Positions 8,583 through 16,359 of a stretch of 37,270 nt of DNA are shown piece after piece (within the stretch, counting starts at the first letter, position 1; each line of letters begins with the position of its first letter). The notes below the pieces were generated by a model, which saw only the letters and a program-made list of their open reading frames with translations, was not told the origin of the DNA and made no database searches. Both the position numbers and the translations under genes were made by a program. The stretch covers positions 1 through 37,270 of the forward strand of contig JAISOU010000043.1 in NCBI GenBank assembly GCA_031275395.1. Direction: 5' to 3'. Origin of the DNA: Helicobacteraceae bacterium. GTDB taxonomy: Bacteria; Campylobacterota; Campylobacteria; Campylobacterales; SZUA-545.

Positions 8583-9434
8583 TTGAAACAGTTTGTCGTT
8601 TGTATTCTCGCGTTTTTTCTGTGCGCCGCCGCGGGGCGCGCCGATCAAAACGATTCTTCGCCTATAAAATATAATTTTGGAATCGCTCCCTTTAGCTCCG
8701 CTCCCAAACTGATAAAAACGCATCGTCCGCTCGTCGATCATCTAATCGCCGAGCTAAACGCGCAAGTAATTCCCTATACCTCGATCGACCACGAGCGCTT
8801 TTTACAAGAGGGCATAAACGGACGCTTTCATATCGTAACCACGCCCGCGCACTTCGCGCCTTTCTTTGCCGACGCGGGTTTTACGCCGATTGTCAAATAT
8901 AAAAACGCGTTGGACTTTATCTTTATCGTTCACAAAGACGGCGCTATTTCCAAGATAGGCGATCTTAAGGGCAAGCGCGTCGGATTGACCGATTATCTTT
9001 CGCTTTATTACGTCGTGGGTTTGCGCTGGATAGACGATCATAAAGACAAGATCGGCGGCGATTATACGATCGTTAGAGAGCCTAGCCACGCGGCGGCGAT
9101 CGCCTCTGTGGCGGCAAAAAAGATCGACGCTACGATTACGGGTACGCCGCCCTATTTGATTGCCGAAGCGGAGTTTCGCGCCCAAACAAAATCGCTTATT
9201 TTTGATCCGATCGAGCTTCCGAGCTTAATCACGATGGCGCATAGTTCTTTAGGCGCGGAGGCGATCGAAGATATACGCCGCGCGCTTTATTCGTTTGCGA
9301 AAACCGACAAAGGAAAGGCGTTTTTTAAAAGCCTAAATTACGGCGGTTACGTCAAAGCGAACGAAAAAGATATACGGCTGGCAAGAGAAACATACGCGCC
9401 GTTTGTCGAAGAGTTGTTAAAGGCTAAACGATGA
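8583..9434 (+). CDS. Periplasmic PhnD/SsuA-type solute-binding protein
   Basis: Belongs to the phosphonate/sulfonate-type substrate-binding proteins: N-F-G-I-A-P-F near the mature start, then L-V-D-H-L, I-G-D-L-K-G-K-R-V-G-L and the C-lobe pattern A-A-I-A-S-V-A-A-K-K-I-D-A-T-I-T-G. I place the start at the TTG at 8583 because AAAAGG ends six bases before it and it gives a clean signal peptide (K-Q-F-V-V-C-I-L-A-F-F-L-C-A-A-A-G-R-A). An upstream in-frame TTG at 8529 would add 18 residues with no ribosome site. No ABC permease or ATPase gene lies nearby. Instead it overlaps the GGDEF-EAL gene by 4 bases, which suggests it presents a ligand to that receptor rather than feeding a transporter. The ligand cannot be read from the sequence. 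Confidence 0.8.
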   Translation: MKQFVVCILAFFLCAAAGRADQNDSSPIKYNFGIAPFSSAPKLIKTHRPLVDHLIAELNAQVIPYTSIDHERFLQEGINGRFHIVTTPAHFAPFFADAGFTPIVKYKNALDFIFIVHKDGAISKIGDLKGKRVGLTDYLSLYYVVGLRWIDDHKDKIGGDYTIVREPSHAAAIASVAAKKIDATITGTPPYLIAEAEFRAQTKSLIFDPIELPSLITMAHSSLGAEAIEDIRRALYSFAKTDKGKAFFKSLNYGGYVKANEKDIRLARETYAPFVEELLKAKR

Positions 9435-11812
9435 CCTCTTTTCTAAATCGATCGATCCGCGCAAGGTTGCTAACGGCGATCTGCGTCGTCTGCGCCGCGG
9501 TATTTCTCGTCTCTATCGCCAACGGCGCGCACCAGATGAGCCGCGCTATGAAGGCGGAGTTTGATTCTCGCGTTCGCGCTCTATCTTACGCCTATCAAAA
9601 CGCCGCAATCGTGCCGCTGGTCGTCAGGGATTACGCGACGTTAAACGACATTATCTCGGCGTTCAAAGAGGCCGGAAGCGTCGATTATATCGTTGTAACG
9701 GACGCGGATAAACGTCCTATCGTCGCGTCGGGCAGGGAGCTAGACGAACCTTTACCCGAATTAGGTCTTTTTGGCGACAAACATATCGAATCGTTTCCCG
9801 TAGAGTTTGAGGGGCAGATTTACGGCTACCTTTACATAGCGTTCTCTACCGTCTTTATCTCCGAAGCGATCGCGAATATGCTTAACCAAAACGCCTCGAT
9901 CGCCGCGATTGGGCTACTCGTTATGATCGCCCTGATCGGCTTTATCGTTATCTATCTTACTCGCGGATTAACGTTGCTAACCGACGCGGGGCGGGAGGTA
10001 GGCAAAGGTAAGTTTGACGTTCGCGTGAAAATTACCGGCAAAGACGAGATCGCCGCGTTAGCCTCCAGCTTCAACATTATGATCGATAAGGTTCAAAGCT
10101 ATATTCACGCCCTTAAAAAGAATGAACAGCGCTTTAGGGCGATCGCCGACTATACCTACGCTTGGGAAAATTGGTTCGACGCCGACGGGCAGTTGCAGTG
10201 GGTCAATCCTGCGGTCGAGCGAATTTCAGGCTATTCGAGGCAGGAGTGTATGGATATGGTCGATTTTCCGCTCTCTTTGATACACCCCAACGATATTATG
10301 CTGATCAAGCGGCAGCGAATGCGCGCTCAAAACGGGCAGAGCGGGCAGGATTTGGAGTTTAGAATCCGCAACAAACGCGGGCAGGACGTATGGGTAGCCG
10401 TTTCGTGGCAACCGATCTACGACGAACACGGCGCAAGTTTAGGCTATCGATCGTCGATTCGCGATATTACCGCCCAACACGCCGCCACGGAAGAGCTAAC
10501 CTATCAAGCCGATCACGATTCGCTTACGGGTATTAGCAACCGCCGCGCCTTTGAACGGCAGTTAAAAATGACGCTAGAATGGGCGCAAAACGATAGGCGA
10601 TCAGTCGTGGTCTTTTATATCGATCTCGATCAGTTCAAGGTTATTAACGACGTAAGCGGACACGTGGCGGGCGATCAGCTTCTTATTAACGTTTCAAAAC
10701 TGCTTTCAAGCCATACGCCATACGGGTTTTTCGCGCGTATGGGCGGCGACGAATTCGCTATTTTATCCCGCGATCTTAGTTACGAAGAGGCTATGCGCCG
10801 CGCAAATACGATCATAGACGAAATGCGAAATTATATCTTTGTTTTTGGCGGACGCACCTTTAAGATTGGCGTGTCGATCGGCGTGGTAATCGCAAGCGAA
10901 AATCTAAACACTTTAACCAAGATTTTGATCGCCGCGGACACGGCTTGTTTTGCGGCGAAAGAGCGCGGCAGAAATCAAGCCGTTTTTTACGACGAAAACG
11001 ACGAATACTTCAAAATCCGCAACGAAGAATTCAGCTCCATTACCAATATTAATACGGCGTTGGCGAGCGGACGCTTTATGCTCTACTTCCAGCGCGTAGA
11101 ACCTATGCAGGAAGGCGAGGTTAAACACGCGGAGATTCTGATCCGTTTAAGAGACGCAAACGGAAACGTGCAATCGCCTGAAAGATTTATCACGGCGGCG
11201 GAAAGATTTAATCTTATGCCCTATATCGATCGTTGGGTGGTCGATAACGTTTGCCGGCAGATTTCGGAGTGGGACGCAAATAACGTTATTTACGACGTAT
11301 ATCGTTTTGCGATCAACGTTTCTGGCGCAAGCATATCAGATCGCGATTTTCCCGAATACGTCTCGGATCGGATTAAAAAATACGGCGTCGATCCAAACCG
11401 CCTAGTTTTCGAGATCACCGAATCGTGCGCCGTTACGCAGTTAAATCTGGCGCAGATATTTATAGAGCGAATGCGCTCGGCGAAATCTTACTTGGCGCTG
11501 GACGATTTTGGAAGCGGTTTATCCTCTTTTGCTTACCTAAAACAATTCAAAGTCGATTATTTAAAGATCGACGGGCGGTTCGTAAAAAATATCGACACGG
11601 ATAAATACGATCGCGCCGTCGTAGAATCTATGGTGCAATTAGCGGACGCTTACGATCTTAAAACGGTGGCGGAGTTTGTCTGCAACGACGATATTTATAA
11701 TATTGTGCGGGATATGGGGGTTACATACGCGCAGGGTTATGCCTGCCATATTCCGGAACCCTTAATCAATTTGGTTCAAAACAACAAGGATATTTATGAT
11801 AAAAACGCATAG
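9431..11812 (+). CDS. Membrane GGDEF-EAL receptor with HAMP and PAS domains
   Basis: Cyclic-di-GMP enzyme of 793 residues. Order: transmembrane helix (about 11-31), periplasmic sensor domain (32-155), second helix (157-178), HAMP linker (about 180-232), PAS with PAC tail (about 238-350), GGDEF and EAL. The cyclase motif G-G-D-E-F at 438-442 is intact, but there is no RxxD inhibitory site just before it. In the EAL domain the signature reads E568-I-L, and the other key residues are present (N in I-N-V-S, F-E-I-T-E-S, L-D-D-F-G-S-G, L-K-I-D, V-A-E), so phosphodiesterase activity is plausible. The start overlaps the binding-protein gene by 4 bases, suggesting a periplasmic binding protein that controls c-di-GMP output, as NspS does for MbaA in Vibrio. 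Confidence 0.9.
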   Translation: MTSFLNRSIRARLLTAICVVCAAVFLVSIANGAHQMSRAMKAEFDSRVRALSYAYQNAAIVPLVVRDYATLNDIISAFKEAGSVDYIVVTDADKRPIVASGRELDEPLPELGLFGDKHIESFPVEFEGQIYGYLYIAFSTVFISEAIANMLNQNASIAAIGLLVMIALIGFIVIYLTRGLTLLTDAGREVGKGKFDVRVKITGKDEIAALASSFNIMIDKVQSYIHALKKNEQRFRAIADYTYAWENWFDADGQLQWVNPAVERISGYSRQECMDMVDFPLSLIHPNDIMLIKRQRMRAQNGQSGQDLEFRIRNKRGQDVWVAVSWQPIYDEHGASLGYRSSIRDITAQHAATEELTYQADHDSLTGISNRRAFERQLKMTLEWAQNDRRSVVVFYIDLDQFKVINDVSGHVAGDQLLINVSKLLSSHTPYGFFARMGGDEFAILSRDLSYEEAMRRANTIIDEMRNYIFVFGGRTFKIGVSIGVVIASENLNTLTKILIAADTACFAAKERGRNQAVFYDENDEYFKIRNEEFSSITNINTALASGRFMLYFQRVEPMQEGEVKHAEILIRLRDANGNVQSPERFITAAERFNLMPYIDRWVVDNVCRQISEWDANNVIYDVYRFAINVSGASISDRDFPEYVSDRIKKYGVDPNRLVFEITESCAVTQLNLAQIFIERMRSAKSYLALDDFGSGLSSFAYLKQFKVDYLKIDGRFVKNIDTDKYDRAVVESMVQLADAYDLKTVAEFVCNDDIYNIVRDMGVTYAQGYACHIPEPLINLVQNNKDIYDKNA

Positions 11813-13910
11813 AAACTTTATTAAGGCTATAAAAAAAACGTTTAGCAAAAAGTGGTCGTCGCTAGATTATTTTCAAACGATATTTGATAAATGCCCTTTG
11901 CCAATCTGTCTTACGAGCGTAAGCGACGGGCGTTTTATCGCTATTAACGACGCTTTTTCGGAATTTGCCAAATGCGACAAAGAAACTATGATCGGTCAAA
12001 GTTCCGTGTCGATAGGTCTTTGGAAAAGTGCTGAAACTCGAGCCGATCTAGTGGAACGAGTTTGCAAAGACAACGATCGTATTACAAAGTTCGTCGTTAG
12101 TTCGGATTTCGGGGGCGAAATAGCTTATACTTTTGAGATTTACTCCTCTTTGATCATTATCGACTACGAGCATATGCTCTTATCAAGCATTACCGATATA
12201 ACCGATCTAAAAAAGAAAGACGCGTTAGCCGCGCAAAACGAAAGTCGATTTAAGGAGCTTAGCGACGCGATCGGCGAATGTTATTTTGCCTGCGATATTA
12301 ACGGGCGTTTTATTAGATGCAACTTGGCGTTATGTATGCTTTTGGGATATAGTAAAAGCGAGCTTATCGGAGAATCGATCGATATAGTTTTATCGTCGAG
12401 CGCCTATAGACGCGATATAGACGTTTTTTTAACGCAGTCTAACAATCTTGGCTACCCAAAAACGATCGAGCAGGAGTGGATCTGCAAAAATAAAACCGCC
12501 GCGCAGGTTGATGTTACTCTGTTTATAGAAAGCGCCTTGAACGCGGAGGTAGGAGGTTTTTGGGGATTAGCCAAAGAGAGCGTCGTCAAGCTAGACGCAA
12601 GAGCTTTGAACTCCTACGGCGAATACCACGATTTGCTAACAAAACTGCCAAATCGCGTATGGGTTGGCGATCGTCTGCAAAGAATGATAAGACGAGCGCG
12701 AATCGTCGAAGAAAAAATCGCGCTCTTATTTATAGACTTCAAGAGTTTTAAGCTGATTAACGACGCGTACGGTTATCGCTTTGGCGATTTAACGCTTAAA
12801 GAGGCGGCAAAACTCGTAGAACAAACCTTGCGATCGACCGATCTTTTCGCGCGCGTAGGCGGCGACGAGTTTGCGATCGTCGTTAGCTCTTCTCCTATAG
12901 AACGAAGCGCGTTAAGCGTTCTTAGAAGACTTTTAGAGCTTTTCAAAGAACCGATCGCGATCGCCGAAAAGAAGATCGAGCTTAACGCGCGTATTGGCAT
13001 AAGCGTTTTTCCAGACGATAGCCCCGATTATAATTTGTTAATCTCTAACGCCGAATCAGCCGCGAAAAAAGCCTCTGAAAACGGCGAAAACTTTGTTTTT
13101 AATTCGCCGACATTAGACGCTCAATCCCGCGAACGGCTCGGCTTAGAAAAGGAGCTTTTAGATTCGCTTTCCTCCAACGCGATCTCGGTTTGCTATCAAC
13201 CCATTAACGATTTTTCAAACGATGGCGCGAGCGCTACGATAGCGCTTGAAGCGTACGCCAGATGGCGACATTCAAAAATGGGCGAACTTGCGCCAAATAG
13301 CTTTATAGATATTGCGAACGAAATAGGCGTAATCGGCGATATTGATCGCAAGGTTTTCGAGATCGCGCTAAACGATCTTTTGGCTTGGAGCAAAAAAGGA
13401 TTATCGGTAAAAATAACCGTCAATTTAGCGCAAAAAACGTTAAAAGACGCCACTTTTGCGAATTGGGCGATCGCGCTTGTGAAAAACAAGAAAATCGATC
13501 CGAAATCGATCGCTTTCGAGGTTTTATACGCCGATCTGCTAATCGAATCCGAGGCGGTCAGAAACGCGATCTTGGATTTAAGTTCGGCGGGATTTGGGAT
13601 CTGCGCGGACGATTTCGGCGCGGAATTGATATTTTTATCAAAGCTAAAAGAGTTAGGCGTTAAAACGATCAAAGTCGCGCCAAAACGTTTGCGATCGCTA
13701 GGCGACGAAGACAAATCTTTATATTCGTTAGCGTTGGTTGGAAACGTGGCGAAAACGCTTGGACTCGAACTAACGGTAGTCGGCGTAGAGAACGAAGAGC
13801 TTGATCGCAAAGTTAATGAGGCGGGCGCCATGATTAGACAGGGGTTTTTCTACTCAAAACCTATGGACGCAAAAAATATCGCGGAGTATCTAAAGGGGTT
13901 AAAAAAATGA
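11796..13910 (+). CDS. Cytoplasmic PAS-PAS-GGDEF-EAL protein with degenerate EAL
   Basis: A 704-residue protein without membrane helices. Two PAS domains (about 23-135 and 148-258) precede GGDEF (about 270-430) and EAL (about 440-700). G-G-D-E-F at 355-359 is intact, and R-S-T-D at 346-349 forms the RxxD product-inhibition site that the upstream protein lacks. The EAL domain is eroded: the signature reads E485-A-Y, L-K-I-D has become I-K-V-A, and the conserved glutamate of A-E-G-V-E is Val662 (T-V-V-G-V-E). I expect a cyclase with feedback control and an EAL domain that binds or no longer hydrolyses c-di-GMP. The ATG overlaps the upstream gene by 17 bases and has an AAGGA site, so the two are made together. 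Confidence 0.88.
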   Translation: MIKTHRNFIKAIKKTFSKKWSSLDYFQTIFDKCPLPICLTSVSDGRFIAINDAFSEFAKCDKETMIGQSSVSIGLWKSAETRADLVERVCKDNDRITKFVVSSDFGGEIAYTFEIYSSLIIIDYEHMLLSSITDITDLKKKDALAAQNESRFKELSDAIGECYFACDINGRFIRCNLALCMLLGYSKSELIGESIDIVLSSSAYRRDIDVFLTQSNNLGYPKTIEQEWICKNKTAAQVDVTLFIESALNAEVGGFWGLAKESVVKLDARALNSYGEYHDLLTKLPNRVWVGDRLQRMIRRARIVEEKIALLFIDFKSFKLINDAYGYRFGDLTLKEAAKLVEQTLRSTDLFARVGGDEFAIVVSSSPIERSALSVLRRLLELFKEPIAIAEKKIELNARIGISVFPDDSPDYNLLISNAESAAKKASENGENFVFNSPTLDAQSRERLGLEKELLDSLSSNAISVCYQPINDFSNDGASATIALEAYARWRHSKMGELAPNSFIDIANEIGVIGDIDRKVFEIALNDLLAWSKKGLSVKITVNLAQKTLKDATFANWAIALVKNKKIDPKSIAFEVLYADLLIESEAVRNAILDLSSAGFGICADDFGAELIFLSKLKELGVKTIKVAPKRLRSLGDEDKSLYSLALVGNVAKTLGLELTVVGVENEELDRKVNEAGAMIRQGFFYSKPMDAKNIAEYLKGLKK

Positions 13911-14485
13911 GCGCCGAAGCGACGCAATTACCGCCAAAAATCTGGCGCAGAACCCCGATCGGAAAATGGCTTAGACTAATTCCGCGACAAAAACAGCTTA
14001 GAAACTCGTGGCTACACAAAAAACTAGGCGATAAGTTTTTAAGATCGGAGTATTGGGAACCTAGCAGAAAAACGATCGCGAAAGGCTTTGCGATCGGCGG
14101 TTTTTGGGCGATGATTCCCATGCCGTGGCAGATGGTTCCAAGCGGTCTTTGCGCCGTATTTCTTAGGGCGAACATACCGCTTGCCCTTTTGGGCGTTTGG
14201 ATAACAAACCCAATCACGCACCCGTTTATTATCGTTTTTCAACTATGGCTTGGCGAATGGGTATTAAACGCGCCTAGCTCGCTTTCCATATTGCAAAGCG
14301 AAGGCGTTTTAGCGTTAATAAAACACGCTCCAGCGCCGATCATAACGGGCGCGCTATTATCCGCCGTCGTTTGGTCTGCCCTATCTTATTTTGTAGCGCG
14401 GTTTTGCTATGGATTTTCAATCGATATGATCGTAAAATCTTATGAAAAAAAGAAACATAAACAGATCGATGAAAAGAAAAATTAA
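13907..14485 (+). CDS. DUF2062 membrane protein
   Basis: The 192-residue protein matches DUF2062: basic N-terminus, then K-G-F-A-I-G-G-F-W-A-M-I-P-M-P-W-Q-M and the central G-V-W-I-T-N-P-I-T-H-P-F. Two or three hydrophobic segments follow. The family's biochemical role is not established. It overlaps the GGDEF-EAL gene by 4 bases and is overlapped by the small lipoprotein gene, so it lies inside the same transcript. Confidence 0.8.
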   Translation: MSAEATQLPPKIWRRTPIGKWLRLIPRQKQLRNSWLHKKLGDKFLRSEYWEPSRKTIAKGFAIGGFWAMIPMPWQMVPSGLCAVFLRANIPLALLGVWITNPITHPFIIVFQLWLGEWVLNAPSSLSILQSEGVLALIKHAPAPIITGALLSAVVWSALSYFVARFCYGFSIDMIVKSYEKKKHKQIDEKKN

Positions 14486-14693
14486 CGCCCTGTTTTTTTG
14501 CGTTTTTTTATTTAGCGGTTGCGTTAGTATAAACGAATGCGGCGTTTCGACAAAATACTATAACGATTGCGTGGAAGGCTACGACGCGCAGGGCGTTTAT
14601 TTTAAGAAATGCCCGCCTAATAATATCTATGATTCCTGCAAAAAAGAGGAAGAGGAGTTTCCATCTTTAGAGGATTGTCTAAATTGCAACTAG
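14469..14693 (+). CDS. Small cysteine-rich lipoprotein
   Basis: Predicted lipoprotein of about 74 residues. A short basic start (M-K-R-K-I-N) leads into a hydrophobic stretch and a lipobox F-L-F-S-G-C, so Cys would be lipidated after signal peptidase II cleavage. The mature part is small and has seven further cysteines. No known family is recognised. I prefer the ATG at 14469 because it gives a standard-length signal peptide; an in-frame ATG at 14442 would add nine residues. It lies between DUF2062 and cmoB and overlaps both. Confidence 0.6.
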   Translation: MKRKINALFFCVFLFSGCVSINECGVSTKYYNDCVEGYDAQGVYFKKCPPNNIYDSCKKEEEEFPSLEDCLNCN

Positions 14694-15514
14694 ACGCTTT
14701 AACGATCGAAACGCTTCGTCCGCAAGTAACGAGCGTAGATATTGGCGACCTAATCGCGATTGAAACCGCCGATCGGCAAAATTACGAAGCGTTGGCAAAA
14801 TCGCTAAAACCTTGGCGAAAGGGCGCGTTTAAGATCGACGATCTTTTGATCGATAGCGAATGGCGCAGTTTCATTAAATACAATCTTATAGAACCAAGCC
14901 TAAATATAACCGATAAAAGCGTTTTGGATCTTGGTTGCAATAACGGCTATTATCTTTTTAGAATGTTAAATCAACGCCCCGCGAAACTGACGGGCTTTGA
15001 TCCAAGCGAACTTTTTTTTCGGCAATTTTCTTTTATTAACCGATTTATCGACGCGCCGATCGACTATCAATTAAAAGGAAGCGCCGATCTGGGCGATTTT
15101 ACGGAAAGTTTCGATACGATCGTTTGTATGGGCGTTTTGTATCACAGAAGCGATCCTGTAGGAACGTTAAAATCGATCTGCGGCGCGCTAAGAAAAAACG
15201 GCGAACTGATCTTGGATAGTTTGATCATCGATCGAGAAGATCAAGTCGCGCTAACGCCGCAAAAAACTTACGCGAAAATGCCGAACGTCTGGTTTATTCC
15301 AACCCTTAGCGCTTTAAGCGCGTGGCTCGATAGAACGGGCTTTTACGATATATCTACAATCGCGATCAAACCTACAAATATAAACGAACAGCGCAAAACA
15401 GAATGGATCGACGGCGAAAGTTTGGAAAGTTTTCTTGATCCCAACGATAGCTCGCGCGCGATCGAAGGTTATCCCGCGCCTATTCGCGCATATATTCGCG
15501 CCCTAAAACGATAG
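14684..15514 (+). CDS. cmoB: tRNA U34 carboxymethyltransferase
   Basis: CmoB transfers a carboxymethyl group from carboxy-S-adenosylmethionine to 5-hydroxyuridine at the tRNA wobble position. Diagnostic stretches: L-K-P-W-R-K-G-A-F, the class I methyltransferase motif V-L-D-L-G-C-N-N-G-Y-Y, G-F-D-P-S-E-L-F, M-G-V-L-Y-H-R-S-D-P, and near the end E-Q-R-K-T-E-W-I-D with S-L-E-S-F-L-D-P, which resembles Campylobacter CmoB closely. No ATG is available; a TTG at 14684 has AGAGGA nine bases upstream, while the TTG at 14675 directly abuts that site, so I choose the former. The partner gene cmoA is not in the window. The start overlaps the lipoprotein gene, and a thioesterase gene follows 11 bases later. 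Confidence 0.93.
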   Translation: MQLDALTIETLRPQVTSVDIGDLIAIETADRQNYEALAKSLKPWRKGAFKIDDLLIDSEWRSFIKYNLIEPSLNITDKSVLDLGCNNGYYLFRMLNQRPAKLTGFDPSELFFRQFSFINRFIDAPIDYQLKGSADLGDFTESFDTIVCMGVLYHRSDPVGTLKSICGALRKNGELILDSLIIDREDQVALTPQKTYAKMPNVWFIPTLSALSAWLDRTGFYDISTIAIKPTNINEQRKTEWIDGESLESFLDPNDSSRAIEGYPAPIRAYIRALKR

Positions 15515-15525
15515 AAAGGAAAACA

Positions 15526-15996
15526 ATGCCGGACGACGAAGAGCAACAAGAAGAACAAGAAGCCTCCGCGGTTCCTACCGATTCTAGGGAACATCTGGAC
15601 TTAAAAACGCACGCGCAGATCAATCAAAATCTATGCGGATTTATCGAGGATATTCAAGACGGATACGCAAAGGTTCGCCTAGTCGCCTCCGAAGAGATGG
15701 TCGTGGATAAACGCGGTATGATCCACGCGGGTTTTTTATTTAGCGCCGCTTCGTTTGCGGCGATCGCGGCGATCAATAAGCCAAACGTCGTTTTAGTTGT
15801 AGCGCGTTGCAATTTTTTAGCGGCGTTAAAAGTTGAAGACGAGGTAATTTTTGAAGCGAAAGCTATGCAAAATACCGCGCGAAAACGCGCCGTAACGGTC
15901 GAAGGGACAATCGGCAAGATCAAAGTTTTTGACGGCGAGTTTTCCGCAGTCGTAACCGATCGCCATACTTTAAGCCTAAATCTTATAGACGAATAG
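15526..15996 (+). CDS. Hotdog-fold thioesterase (PaaI-like)
   Basis: A 156-residue protein. After an acidic, low-complexity N-terminus (about 25 residues of E, D and Q) comes a single hotdog domain. The helix motif reads M-I-H-A-G-F-L-F-S-A-A-S-F-A-A, which corresponds to the H-G-G helix of PaaI-type acyl-CoA thioesterases, with strands following (V-V-A-R-C-N-F-L, V-E-D-E-V-I-F-E-A, A-V-T-V-E-G-T-I). The substrate is unknown. It follows cmoB by 11 bases with an AAAGGAAAA ribosome site, so it closes the operon that starts with the binding protein. Confidence 0.75.
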   Translation: MPDDEEQQEEQEASAVPTDSREHLDLKTHAQINQNLCGFIEDIQDGYAKVRLVASEEMVVDKRGMIHAGFLFSAASFAAIAAINKPNVVLVVARCNFLAALKVEDEVIFEAKAMQNTARKRAVTVEGTIGKIKVFDGEFSAVVTDRHTLSLNLIDE

Positions 15997-16009
15997 TTTT
16001 AATTAGATT

Positions 16010-16240
16010 TTGGTTAAAAACGCTTCAATAAAAAAGTTTATTTGCGCCGCGTTAATCGCCCTCTCGGCGGTTTTTATTTACGCGAATAACGGCGAGTTTA
16101 GCAAAGAGTAAGCCGCGCTTATTTGAACGCGAACGACAACTCTGCGGCTATCGCCGATTTTGATAGAGCAATCGAACTCGATCCAAACCATAAATACGCT
16201 TACGGTAAAAGCCCGCAACTTGGGCGACCGCAATATATAA
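16010..16240 (+). pseudogene. Remnant of a secreted TPR protein gene
   Basis: The parts of a TPR gene are visible but no longer joined. A TTG at 16010 opens a signal peptide (K-K-F-I-C-A-A-L-I-A-L-S-A-V-F-I-Y-A) that runs into a TAA at 16109. A second stretch encodes one TPR unit (A-I-A-D-F-D-R-A-I-E-L-D-P-N-H-K-Y-A-Y), and after a frame change the typical tail K-A-R-N-L-G-D-R-N-I ends at 16238. The middle repeats are missing. The tail and repeat resemble the intact gene at the window start, so this looks like an internally deleted paralogue. Confidence 0.6.
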
Positions 16241-16320
16241 CGATCTTAAAAAAGCTAATCTCTGCGCTAATTCAAACCGTCCTTAACAAAGCAAAGCCTA
16301 CAACCGCCGTTTATTCCCAC

Positions 16321-16345
16321 GCGGAGAGAAAGCTCCGCTTTTCTT
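16321..16345 (+). terminator. Intrinsic terminator after thioesterase/TPR remnant
   Basis: Stem GCGGAG / CTCCGC with loop AGAAAG, followed by TTTTCTT on the plus strand. It would end the long operon from the binding protein through the thioesterase, just before the convergent ppx gene. Confidence 0.65.
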
Positions 16346-16359
16346 GGCGCCTTACGCCT

